Positions 24,011-35,400 of a stretch of DNA of 64,000 nt are shown here, piece after piece. Below the pieces are notes generated by a model. It saw only the letters and a program-made list of their open reading frames with translations. It was not told where the DNA came from and ran no database searches. The translations under genes were made by a program, and so were the position numbers. Each line of letters opens with the position of its first letter. Position 1 is the stretch's first letter. This DNA comes from Cordia subcordata. Lineage: Eukaryota > Streptophyta > Magnoliopsida > Boraginales > Cordiaceae. The stretch is from assembly GCA_028554755.1 (NCBI GenBank), contig JAPTOF010000008.1:13311001-13375000 (forward strand). The letters are read 5' to 3'.

Positions 24011-26218
24011 ATATGATGTTGTCATGTAGGTGCTATATTCTTTCCCTTTCAGTAAATCACGATGTAGCTATGTTGCTAATTTGTATAAGTTGAAACTATA
24101 ATTCATTCAATTACAAATCTCTGTTCTGGAAGATCCCTTGATTCTCTCTTTGCTTGTCTATATTTATATTATGTTTTTCTCATGTCTTATGTTTGTAGTT
24201 TAGTGCTGCAGATGCAATGGAATTGGCTTGTTTATGATAAAGCTGTATCCCTGAGTGATAAATATAACTTCTTATATTCTGTAGTCTCTTGTGATAATTT
24301 TATCTATATGTGAGAAGCAGAATAGTAGTGAGAAACATATGGCATCAACAAAAACCAAAAATGTCTCTGAAATAAATTTTTACATGAGCATCACATTGCT
24401 CCTGTAAAGGTGCATCTGCACGCACAACCAGATGTTAGACTTGTGACTATGGGAACCAATCTGCTTAACAGTTTGTAACCTTTTACGGCCTAAAAACTTG
24501 GGCTTGAAGATTAAAATGATGTCATGATTGAGGACGACACAAAAAACTTATAAAGGAAATGTCTAAAGCAGTTTCTTTCTGTTGCCACTTTACTTTGATC
24601 CCTCCTGTAGATTTGTAGGATCATGTACTGCATTAATACACAAATGCACTGACAGATGTTTGTGCGTGTTGTGTATCATGTCAACAAGAGATCTGATTTG
24701 TAGCCTCAAAAGAAAGAACAGAAACGGAAGCAACTCTTGCCCATACTTTCTCCCATACATTTTGATCATGTAGTACAGCAACAGGTACGAATTGTGAGGA
24801 ATAAGAAATTTATTTCTGAAAGTTTCTTGGTGGTCCATTGTGTGCTGGTTTTCGATGCCACTATATATTTTTTTGTGTACTTCTATCCTCTGATGTCCAA
24901 GGGAGAGGAACCTGAGAAGAGTGCAGAAGAAATTGGGGATGGCTTGTGTGTAAGGTTTTGAGCCTAGTAGGATTCTTTTTCAACACAGGGTAGTGAGTCG
25001 CCAAGCTTAATTTGTAGCTTTGTAGCACATGGTGTAATTTCATATCCACTTAGAAGAGTGTTGTGCCTAGTTGTGTGCTGCGCTTAAATTATACTCTTGA
25101 TCTGGCATCTTCCCTTTTAGCATTTGAAGCTAGAATGCATTTAACTCATCCGTATGTTGATGAAAACCATCTTCTTCTTATTGTACTTTATTAAGTCCCA
25201 ACTACTGGCTTGTTTAGGATCATTTTATCTTAGCAGGAGGAAATTTCTGAGGAATATATGACACACATTCCTATATGAAGAGTACATGTCTTATTTTAGG
25301 TATCAGTTTCATGAAGGACTTTTCCCGTTTCATTTAGGATGTATTGAGTAATTCCTCTAGGATGTCAGGAATGCATATGGTAATACTTAGAAAAGGGTAA
25401 ACACCTTGAAGTATCTTCTCAAATACTGATTAATAAGATTTTCTAACATTAGATGGAATTGTCGACGACAAAATGATTCTCAAACTTGGAGTTTTATTGC
25501 AGCTCTAACCAACCTGCCAATTCTCATGAGTGAAGATTGCTGCATCCAAGGTTCTTGAGTTGTAAACATTTGAAGGGATTTCCTTGTTTCAAGAACAACC
25601 TTTGGTAGATGTGGCAGGCATCTGGGCACTAATATAAGTACTAAAATTTCAAACATCAATGACGAAAAGACAGTATATTCTACTTCCCAAACTAAAGAGC
25701 AGGCTTCTTTCTTTTGATATTTGAAATGCTACATAGTAGTTAAAAGTTCAATAAACATGCTATAAGTACAATCTAGATATTCTCAACATTTCAAACCAAA
25801 TGTTACTGATCGACAATTTTTTTAAAAGTTTAATAATATGCTGGAGGGCCTGATACTTGAATCCTTGCTTGACAAAAACAGAAAAATATTTACATAATGC
25901 AACAAAAGAAACTGATTTTTCTTCTACACTATAGAAGTTGAGACTATTGGCTGGCCTTATCAGATTCCTTGTCTGAATTACCACAAGTTGACCACAAATC
26001 TGCAAACTCAGATTGAACATGTTAAGATCCTAAACTATCCATTGAATAGCAAAGCAACATATGTTGGAAAAATATGACAGTGGTTAAGATAATATCTGAG
26101 ATAAAGAGTAATTACCTTAATCATGGGCAAATGATGCCTATTCATCTCAATATACTTCAACTAGGGGGTCAATTGTTGATGGGCTTTTCTATATCAACTT
26201 GTTAGTTAAAAGATATTC
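24011..26218. other. Intergenic region between two host genes
   Basis: It contains the 3' flanks of the Harbinger-derived gene (+) and MICU (-), which converge here. Short ORFs (24582-25049, 25760-26020) have no similarity that I recognise. No repeat ends were found. Confidence 0.55.
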
Positions 26219-26419
26219 CTAGGAAGAACAATTTCTTGTACAGTTGAGCCAGCAAGATAGTAACCCTACAAAGCCTGCTTCCCTTGGCTGCAAGATGTCC
26301 GTCTCACGCCTTTCCAGAACTCTTAGGAACTCATCTGAACTTAGACTCCCGTCATGGTTCGTATCAAATATGTAGTATATCATGTCCAACAAATTGTCCG
26401 TAAGAGAGATCCCACAAAC
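26219..26419 (-). other. MICU: MICU exon 7 (last coding exon)
   Basis: It starts VCGISLTDNLLDMIYY after an AG acceptor and carries the third EF-hand loop. The stop codon is TAG at 26221-26219. Confidence 0.92.
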
Positions 26420-29400
26420 CTTGGATTAGAAAAAGTCCTTTGTCAGCTATGGTGTAAATGCTTGGTGCAATGAAATGAAAGAAAAATGCAATTAAGAAGA
26501 GAATTATGATAGCCCATTTACTTGTTTAGCAGCTCTTTGGAGATCTTGCTTTTGGAGCAAACCATTTACTTTCCCATAACTGAAAATGGCCATAGAAAAT
26601 GGCTGTAGACTTTTACGTAGCTCAGCGAAACTCTTGAATTCTTCAAATGTGATGCGTATGTCTCTGAGATGTGGCTCATTGCGCAGGTTGTCAACCTGGT
26701 CGAGAAACATGTTTATCTGACTCATATCAGCAGATAGAACCATTGACAAAGCAAAATCTTTAGCTGAAATTGTTCCTTGTGACTTGTAGTCATAGTGAGC
26801 AAACTCCAAACGCAGAATCTGTACCAGAAACAAGGAAAAAGGAGTTGATATATGAATTGAGGAAACTTGAAATGTGCAGTTTAGTTAAAGTACACAAACC
26901 TCATCATGCAAGTCCCGGAGGAATTTAACAAATCTTTCATGTTCAAGGCTTCCTTTGCCATCTTTGCCAAAAAAGTACTCTACAACACCACCATCCTCCA
27001 CAGAACCAGAAACTTGTAATCCGAGTCTCATGCCACCTCTATGGTGAGTCCCGTGTCTGTTTTGAGCACGCATCAGGGCCATCACTTTCTTAAATTCCTG
27101 CTTATCTATTCTCCTATTTTGCAATGTCAGTATTGTAAATGTTAGGAACAGTAGATAAGAAAAGCCTTATTTTACTACATTTTATCGTAGAACTTTCTGA
27201 TTGTATTTGCCTGAATAAATTGCACAAGAAACAAAAAGAAGGATAAAATCATCTTATTACATTGGAAATTTTGAAATATGAGTTAAGTGAATCTACTTAT
27301 AGAGAAAATTATTCTGTACATCACATTTAGTTTATGCGTTTATTTCCTTCCTCCTTTTCATATCCTGTAGTTCTCCATGTGTTAAGGCTAAGCTGTTAAT
27401 TGCTTGTGGAATTAGAGGTTAATAACAAATATTCTTTGCTGTTTCTGTTTCCAAAACCTTCAGTGTAGCAATATCATCTCCTTTATATGGGCAGATTTCA
27501 CATATTTGGATCCCCTCATAGTATATAATGTTAAGAGAAAGATCAGTTGTCGGCAACTGTCCAAATTTCATGGTGTTGAGACACACCTGAGTTGAGAACT
27601 TGTAGGTTGATGAACTTGTATAGTTTTGGTTCATAAAGTGATATTGAAAGTTTCCTCTTTGCGATATGCAGTGAACAGTTTGAGAAAAAGGGTAGAAAAA
27701 AGTTGATGGTATGCATAACTGACATTTTGAAACAGGCAAAGGACTATGGAGATTGCCTAAACCAAGTGCTTCATAAATTATTCATCTCTAGAGCCACAAA
27801 TAAATTAGATGCTGCATGACTCTTTGATGTGTTTATGGAAAATGAATATTAATTTTATAAAGCAAAGTCTGGCATGAAAATGTCTCCAGAATGTGGTACT
27901 AGAGTGATTTGATTAATAACTACATTGAAGTCTTATCATGATGGCATTATCCTGTAAGCTAAATAACTGCAATGGTAGTTTACAATATATGTTTCTGTGA
28001 CTCATGAACTCCAAAAGAAATGAAAATTTGAGAAGAGATAGGAGTCCTCTTGGCTTCATTGATAGTAATCTTTTGCTAAGAATTTCCCCTACTTTGATCA
28101 AGTTCACTTGTTATTAGTAGTGAGCTATATCTGCATAATAACTAATACCTATGTTTAAGCAAAATTGCTGGAAAACAGTAAGCCGGACGATCTGTCAGAG
28201 TGGACCTCACACTCAGCCGGATGGTCTGACCGATCATTCCTAGAACGACCCATGTTTAGGGTGTAAGGCAGTCTGTTATAGACTAATGACGTGAACTTGG
28301 TCTTGTAGAACATAAAAAATGAAGCGACATTTACATACCGTAGATTTGAAAATACAGAGATTTACCATCTAAGCATTGGATTTAAACAATTCCTATATAC
28401 GCCCCGGGGGGGGGGGGGTTTGGTGGGGGGAGGACTCCTTGGTTAATATGAAAATTAGTGGGAATAATATTTTAGGGATGGTGAACTGTTCTTTTGTCTG
28501 TCATATATAGACATGCAGGCTGCAGCACAACAGCCTGCACAAGTCCGTTTGCAACAGTTTTGAGGGTTTAACATCATTGATTTACTTAGCCAATGTATCT
28601 TCAAACAATATATGTGGGTCGTATGGTGCACGAGAGTATTCTTTCTTGGCCTTGTTCTTTCTCAAAGAATTTCGAGCATCGTCTTTGGGAATTAATGATA
28701 AGAGATTGGAAAGAGAACTAAAATGATCTTAAACAAGATGTCTGTGTGTATGTGTTCCTTTTGTTGTAGGGTTTTTGTGTTTGGGGGGGGGGGGGTGGGG
28801 TTCGGGGGCGGCAGTGTATGTGCATGCATGGGTGAGTGTGTATAGATACGTTACACCTTGATCATGATAACTTTATAACGAGATATTAGTAAGTAGTAAG
28901 TGACCCGAGTGATCTACAGATTTTTATATAAGTTTAATACAACCAAAATACAGTCACCTTATTAGGAGCAGCATTATGAAGGGAAATTTAGATTATAACA
29001 TGGCAAAGCAAGTCGCAAATTAAAGATTCTAGTTGCGACCAAATATTCAAATTTGGAGGATTATCCAGCAACCAAGAGTGACTCAAATTCTAGGAAAGCA
29101 AGTTGCATATGATGTAAGAACAAGCAATGATTTGGATTGTTTTTGGCGTATACACATCAAACGTACCCATTGCTGTCAAGGTCGAACATTTTGAATGCCA
29201 CAGAAAAGCTTGATTCTGGGATGCTGAGTAGCGTAACGAAAAAAATATACCTGTTACATCAAAAAGAAAGTTAAGATGTGTTCAGTAAGATTTCATAGCT
29301 TAAGATGAGTAGCTGGAGGAAACCCGGCCCCGAGGAAGGGCGTTTGCCAGTTGGGGCTGTTTGTTGGCCCGAGAATGGATTTGCTTATAATATTATCAGT

Positions 29401-32400
29401 AAGATGTTGTGAATAATTCTTGATTGTCAAATTTCTTATACATTATGAAGGGATTCAATTTGGTTCACTTACTCAGGGAATGATACGAGTCCATCGTTGT
29501 TGGTATCAAAAAGCATAAAAAATTCAGAAGGAGCGCAATGCAACTGCCCTTGAACCCGCTCGCCCTTCAGGTATCCAACCCTGACATGATCTGCTTCAGT
29601 TGGAGGAAACACAGGAACAACTGCTCGCATCAAGTCAGCTGGTGTCATGTAAAGCTCACCGCTAGGAGCTTTGTAAGACGCGAAGTACTCGAACACCTAT
29701 TTGAAACACAAAACAAAATGATTGATCATTCAAACAGAGGGCAATCACCTGTGTAAGACACTAAAAGCATTTCTCTTAGTCTTACACGGCTTCCATCTTA
29801 AGCTCTTTTCTCAAGTAATAAACTTAGACATAGTGCTCATAGTGAGACTTTAACCAGCTGTGATAGTTAGTATTACACAAGCTCTCAGGGGCAACTGTGA
29901 TCTTTCTAGATGTGCCAACAGTGGCCCTGGTCGTCATACATTTCTTACATCATGACCTAATCATTTGAACAACCAGATTATTTGTAATTTTTTTGGAGTA
30001 ATTTTCAAAATTCACTAACTGTATAGGTTGACCGGTAAGGGTAATAAGTACATTGATTCTAGCGATCATAGGATAGGTCGACTGGTAAGTTCACTAAATA
30101 CACTGTTTCTATCGGACAATAATACTGATCGACCGACAAAGTCAGAATATGACTATTGATGTCTATTTGAGCTAGTATTGACAGTTAGACCTCCAATAGT
30201 AGTGTCTCTTTGTATTAGACACCAAATGTTTTATAAATAAACAACATCAAAAGCCTTCAAAAGCATGAAAAACCATCCAAAAAAACAACCCACTTTGCTC
30301 ACTTGCATCCAAATTAAACTTGGAGTAAATTTTACTTTAGGAAATTCTATTTAAAGTCCTAGATATCCTTGCCATCTTATGATGAGTGCTAGTGACCTAT
30401 TTTAAAAGTACAACCAAATTAGGTTGTTCACTTTATTGAATCCCAATGGATATTTGCACAAACCCCTTTGCATATTAGATTAGTGGGGACAAATATCCCT
30501 CAAGGGAAGTGCAATTAGTAGTACGCCTTGAACCCATATTTCAAGTTTTCCCCCCTATTGCACTAATGGTCTCAAGGATTATTTGGGCTATAACATGAAA
30601 ACAGCTCCGATGAAGGAGATGGCAACCAAATTTGTGAAGTTTGATTGCTTTTATGGAGGAAACTTCATCTGTTGGTAAAAGAAGATGCACTTCCTTCTCA
30701 AAAATCTCAAAGTTGCCTATGTTGTGACCATTGCAAGATATGAGCCAAATGAAAGGAAAAAAACTTGAAAAAGTTCGTGCATGACAAACATGGGACAACG
30801 ATGATTATTTGCATGGGCCACATTTTGAATGGCATGATGGATGTACTATTTAACACATACCAGAATGAAGGCACTTCAAAGGAGTTATGAGACAAGGCCA
30901 GATATATGACTGAGGATACAACTAGTAAGAAATTCCTGGTTAGTCATTTCAATAATTTTAAGATACTTAATAATCATTCAGTAATGAATCAATTTTATGA
31001 GATATGTCGAATGCTTAACAATTTTAAACAATATAAACTGAACATGGATGATGCCATTTTTGTATCATCTATAATTGAGAAACTTCCCTTTCCTGGAAAG
31101 ACACATAGAAAACTATGAAACATAAGAAAGAAGAAATGTCTCTAGAGGACCTTGGCAATCATCTTCGCATAGAGGAAGAATACCATAATCAAGAAGAACC
31201 CAAAGTAGAGAAAGCAAAGGACAAAGTTCCTAAGCAAAAACTTCCTAAAGTTTCAGAGGTCCATGTGCTAGAAGAAAGATCACCAAACAAAAAAAAAAAA
31301 GAAGAAAAATGGTCCTGGCGACAATAAAAACAATAATAAAAAAAGAGAGGGGCAGTGCTTCTACTGTGTAAAAACAGACACATCAAGATTGAGTGTCGTC
31401 ACTACAAGAGGGCATGATTGACTTTTAACAACAACAACAACCAAAACAAAAAGGACAGTGGTCAAAACAACAAGTTTGTGACCATGATTTTTTAGGTTAA
31501 TCTTGTGCAAGATGATGCAAATTGGTGGGTTGACTCTAGTGCAACAAAGCATGTATGCAAGGACAAGGCTCTGTTCAAGTCGCTTGATTTGGTTGCAGAA
31601 GGCTTGGTTCTTTACAAGGAACCTCTGCTACTGCACAAGTCAAAGACATAGGGGTTGTTAAAGTTGTGTTCACCTTTCGAAAAACTCATGTATTGAATGG
31701 TTTGAACTTTGTTCCAAAAGTTAGGAAAAATTTATGCTGTGTTTGTTTGGATCTTATTATAAAACACTTATCTTATTTGATAACTTATGTAAAAAAAATT
31801 ATTTATTATTAATTTATTATAAGACACTTATAAGATACATTTCATAAGATGTCTTATTTGTAGTTATAAAAAATAAGTTTGGTTTAGGGTACTTATATCT
31901 TATTTTATATCTTATTAGTTAGAAAATAATTAAAATAAAAAATAAAAAATAAAGAAAATTTAAAAATTTAAAAATAAAAATAAAAATTTAGAGATTAAAA
32001 TATTAAAATAAAAAAATTTAAAAATTTAAAAAATTAAATAATTGAAAAATAAAAATTAAAAAATAAAAAATGTTAAAAATTATATGGTGAATTACTCAAC
32101 TCCCCCCTGTGGTTTGACTAATATGCACAATAATATCTTGTGGTTAGGAAATTAGCTAAGTCACCCCCTGTTATTTTAATGAGGGTGCACATAGACCCCT
32201 CTGTTAATTTTTCCGTCCAAAATAACCTGTTTTGACATGCACGAGCGACTTGTGCGATTTTGCTTTATTTTTTCATAATAAATGCGTTAAATAAGTTTTT
32301 CTACCCTTAATTATTTGTTTAAAAAATAAAAAATACCAATTAAATTAAATAAAGAAAAAGAAAAAAAATCCACCACCCCTGCCACCCCACCCCCAGCCCG

Positions 32401-35400
32401 CTAGCGACTCCGGCCACCCCCACGCGGCGACCCCGTCCTCGTCTTCCCCACCGCCCCACCACCTCGGCGACCCCACCTCGTCCTTCGCACCGCCACCCCA
32501 CCCCTCGTCCTCACCACCATGACCCACAACCCTAGCAACCATGCCCCGTCGCCCTTACCCTGGTCGCCCCCCCCGTCGCCCCACCCAGTGACCTCTACCC
32601 TCGGTGCCCCACCCCTACCCTCACCCCACCCTCGCCCCACTCCCACCCCACCCCCCATCCCTCATGTTTTCTTTTTGTTTTTGTATTTTTTCTAATTTAA
32701 TTTTTTATTTTTAAATAAAATAAAGGTAAAATAGATATTTTATTTAATAAGTTAGGGGCAAAATGGACTTTTAAGACTTTTTTTAAATTTAAATTTTTTA
32801 TTTTTATTTTTTAAATTAAATGAAGGTAAAATAGATTTTTTTATTATATTAGACAAGGGCAAAAATGACTTTTTACTAAAATCCGTTAAAAAGCAAATGG
32901 CAGTTAGCTTTTGGGGCGCATGTGCACTATTATTAAAACCATAGGGGGTCAAGTAGCTAATTTGTAAAATACAAGGGAATGTTGTGAATATTAGTCAAAC
33001 CACAAGGGAGAGTTGAGTAATTCACCCGAAATTATATATTAAAAATTAAAATTTCAAAATTTGAATTTTTTTAAAAAAATAAAAATTAATTAATATTTAT
33101 ATTTTATAATTTATTATTTAATTATAAAATTAAAATACCATGAGTCAAAATTGATAACATTATTATCAAAGTAACTTATAACACTATTTCAGCTAACAAA
33201 CTAAACAGTCTTATTGTATCAGACACTTATCAGATAAAATATTTATCAGATTTCAGATAAGATTATTCCAAATAGGCCATTAGTATCTAGTGGTTTGTTG
33301 GACAAGTTTGGTTTCAAACTTGTGTTTGGGTTTGATCAATTTATCCTTTCAAAGGAAGGTTAATTTCCAGGGAAAGAGTATATGTTTGAGGGGATGTTCA
33401 TGTTGAACACTGTACTAATTAATAACTAATAAGATTACTACTTCTGATTATTTGCATCATGTTGATTCTAATTCTTTTCATTTGCAAACATCAAATATAT
33501 AATGGTAAATAGTCTTAGACATCACCAATGCAATATTGATTATGTGCCTTCAGTAAGTCATATAAGATCTAGTCATAATCTAATGGATCCAGTCTCATAA
33601 AAGCTTTATCAAGGGACTTGATCTCTAAGACGTCAAGAGAGATGGGACTCAAGCCAATACCACAAGGTATTCATGATGAAAGCTCAACTTAACACTTGTA
33701 ATTATTATAAGATTTAAGTTCAATTAGTCATAGTACATCACCAAATGAAGCACTTAGCTATTATTTTGCCATCCCAAGGTGTAAGTGCCTGTTTACTGTA
33801 ACTATTAAAGGAGAGGTTGAACTTACATTCTTAATAGACTTATAACATGTTTATTGGGGTACTTAAGTAATAGGACACCTCTGATAGGTCTATTTATATG
33901 AGTGAGAAGTGTGGCTATTTTAGGAGTTTTGGCTTGGCTCTAATAGCACCCATGAAAGGATACAGGCATATGGCCTTCAAAGTGTAACTTGATATTAGTC
34001 ACTTGATGGAATAGAGTCTTATGTGTGACTTGCGCCCAACTGGCTGAAAGAGAATCGTTGGTTCAATTTACTTGGTCAACCATATAATTTTGATTAGCTG
34101 TAACACATTTCACTAAGTAAAGATTCAAATCTACTAGATATCTTTATTTATGTATAAGATTTCCAAGAATGTTTGTAATCTGGACATTTTAGAAATTAAG
34201 GGGAGGGAGGGATTGTTGGAGCAACTTTCGAAAGTCACTGGTCATATAGGTTGACTTGTAGGTCAACTGGTAAGGCCAGTAAGCACATTGGTCCTACTAG
34301 TCGAAGGACAGGTTCATTGGTAAGTCCAGTGAGTATATTGTTTCTACCGGATGATGATACTAGTCGACTAGTAAAATTAGAATAGGATTGTTGATGTCTG
34401 CTTAAACTATTATTGATAGTTAAACCTCCAATAGTAGTGTCAGTTCGTATCAGACACAAAATGCTCTATGAATAGAGAACGCTAGAAGCCTTCAAAGGCA
34501 TGAAAAACCATCCAAAAACAACTCCACTTTGCTAACTTGCATCTAGATTAGCTTTGAATAAATTTTACTGTAGGAAATTTTGTTTAAAGTCTTGGATATC
34601 CCGGTCATCTTTAAATGAATGCTACTGACATGTTTTGAAAGTGCAATCAAATCCAACTGTTAGCTTCATTGTATCTTAAATGATATTTGCACAAATCCCT
34701 TTGCCCGCCAAATTGGTAGAGGCAAATAATCCTTAAGGAAATAACAACTCGTGTTACACCTTGAAACTGTATTTCAAGTTTTTCCCATAGTCCACCCACA
34801 ATTTTCTTTATATGAGATCAAGAAAGTCTTACCATTTGAAACTTAGATGCTCACTCAGCCTTGTTTGCAGATCATATCAAGTTGAGATGCATAAGCAGCA
34901 GCTCAGCAACTCAAATGAGGACTACTCAATGCCATTTCTAATTGTCTGTTGCTCAAGGACTGTGTGTCAGGTGGTGGTATGCAAATACAAGAAGAGCATT
35001 ACGTACCTTTTCAGGAGGACTACGTGCTCTCAAGCGTTTCTCGTACTTGAAGAACACTCTTCTCCTGTATGTATCTGAAACATCGGAAGATAAAGCGTTT
35101 CCGATCAAGTCTGATCAGAAGGATAAATCGAAGGAGAAGGTAAATTCACCCAACAATTGGAAAATGGAAACAGAAACAGCACGAGCCATTATGTGTAAAT
35201 GGAAGCAAAAGAAAAAAGGAATAACTAAATTATAGTCCTTATAGCCACAGCACATATATAGGGATGAGAACTTAATCCAAACTTGATTAGTATCTAATTT
35301 GATTACCTCTGAATTCAAAATCAATATGGTATTGGTTAGGTTTGATTTCAATCCTGTAAGATTTAATAATAGACCTTGAAAGAAGTCGAAATTTGAAACT

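Larger units (their letters stand above)
31735..33279. mobile_element. PIF/Harbinger-like MITE inserted in the copia element
   Basis: Ends are TGCTGTGTTTGTTTGGATCTTAT and, in reverse complement, TGGCCTATTTGGAATAATC. It is flanked by TTA on both sides (31732-31734 and 33280-33282), the Harbinger-type 3-bp duplication. The copia frame reads RKNL before and VSSGLL after, so the insertion point is exact. Without the nested MULE it is about 590 bp. It is AT-rich and non-coding. Confidence 0.82.
29992..34800 (+). mobile_element. Internally deleted Ty1/copia element in MICU intron 2
   Basis: Diverged LTRs lie at 29992-30565 and 34214-34800. They share blocks such as CCTCCAATAGTAGTGTC, GCATGAAAAACCATCCAAAA and GATATTTGCACAAA. 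The flanks give a possible 5-bp duplication ATTTT (29987-29991 and 34801-34805), partly within a T-run. A primer-site-like TGGTCTCAAGG (30567) follows the first LTR. A purine tract (34195-34212) precedes the second. Only gag and protease parts are coding; reverse transcriptase and integrase are absent. The strong LTR divergence marks an old insertion. It stands antisense to MICU. Confidence 0.82.
29697..35006 (-). other. MICU: MICU intron 2, enlarged by nested transposons
   Basis: This 5.3-kb intron is mostly a copia element (29992-34800). That element holds a Harbinger-like MITE, which itself holds a MULE. All insertions lie within the intron and leave the splice sites intact. Confidence 0.85.

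Noticed and set aside
28180..28260. GC-richer repeated CCGGA(C/T)G(A/G)TCTG words in MICU intron 4
   Set aside because: Too short to define a repeat or element without a genome search.
32345..32658. Gly/Arg/Trp-rich minus-strand ORFs
   Set aside because: They arise from the C-rich low-complexity block; no domain. Kept only as a sequence oddity in a MULE.
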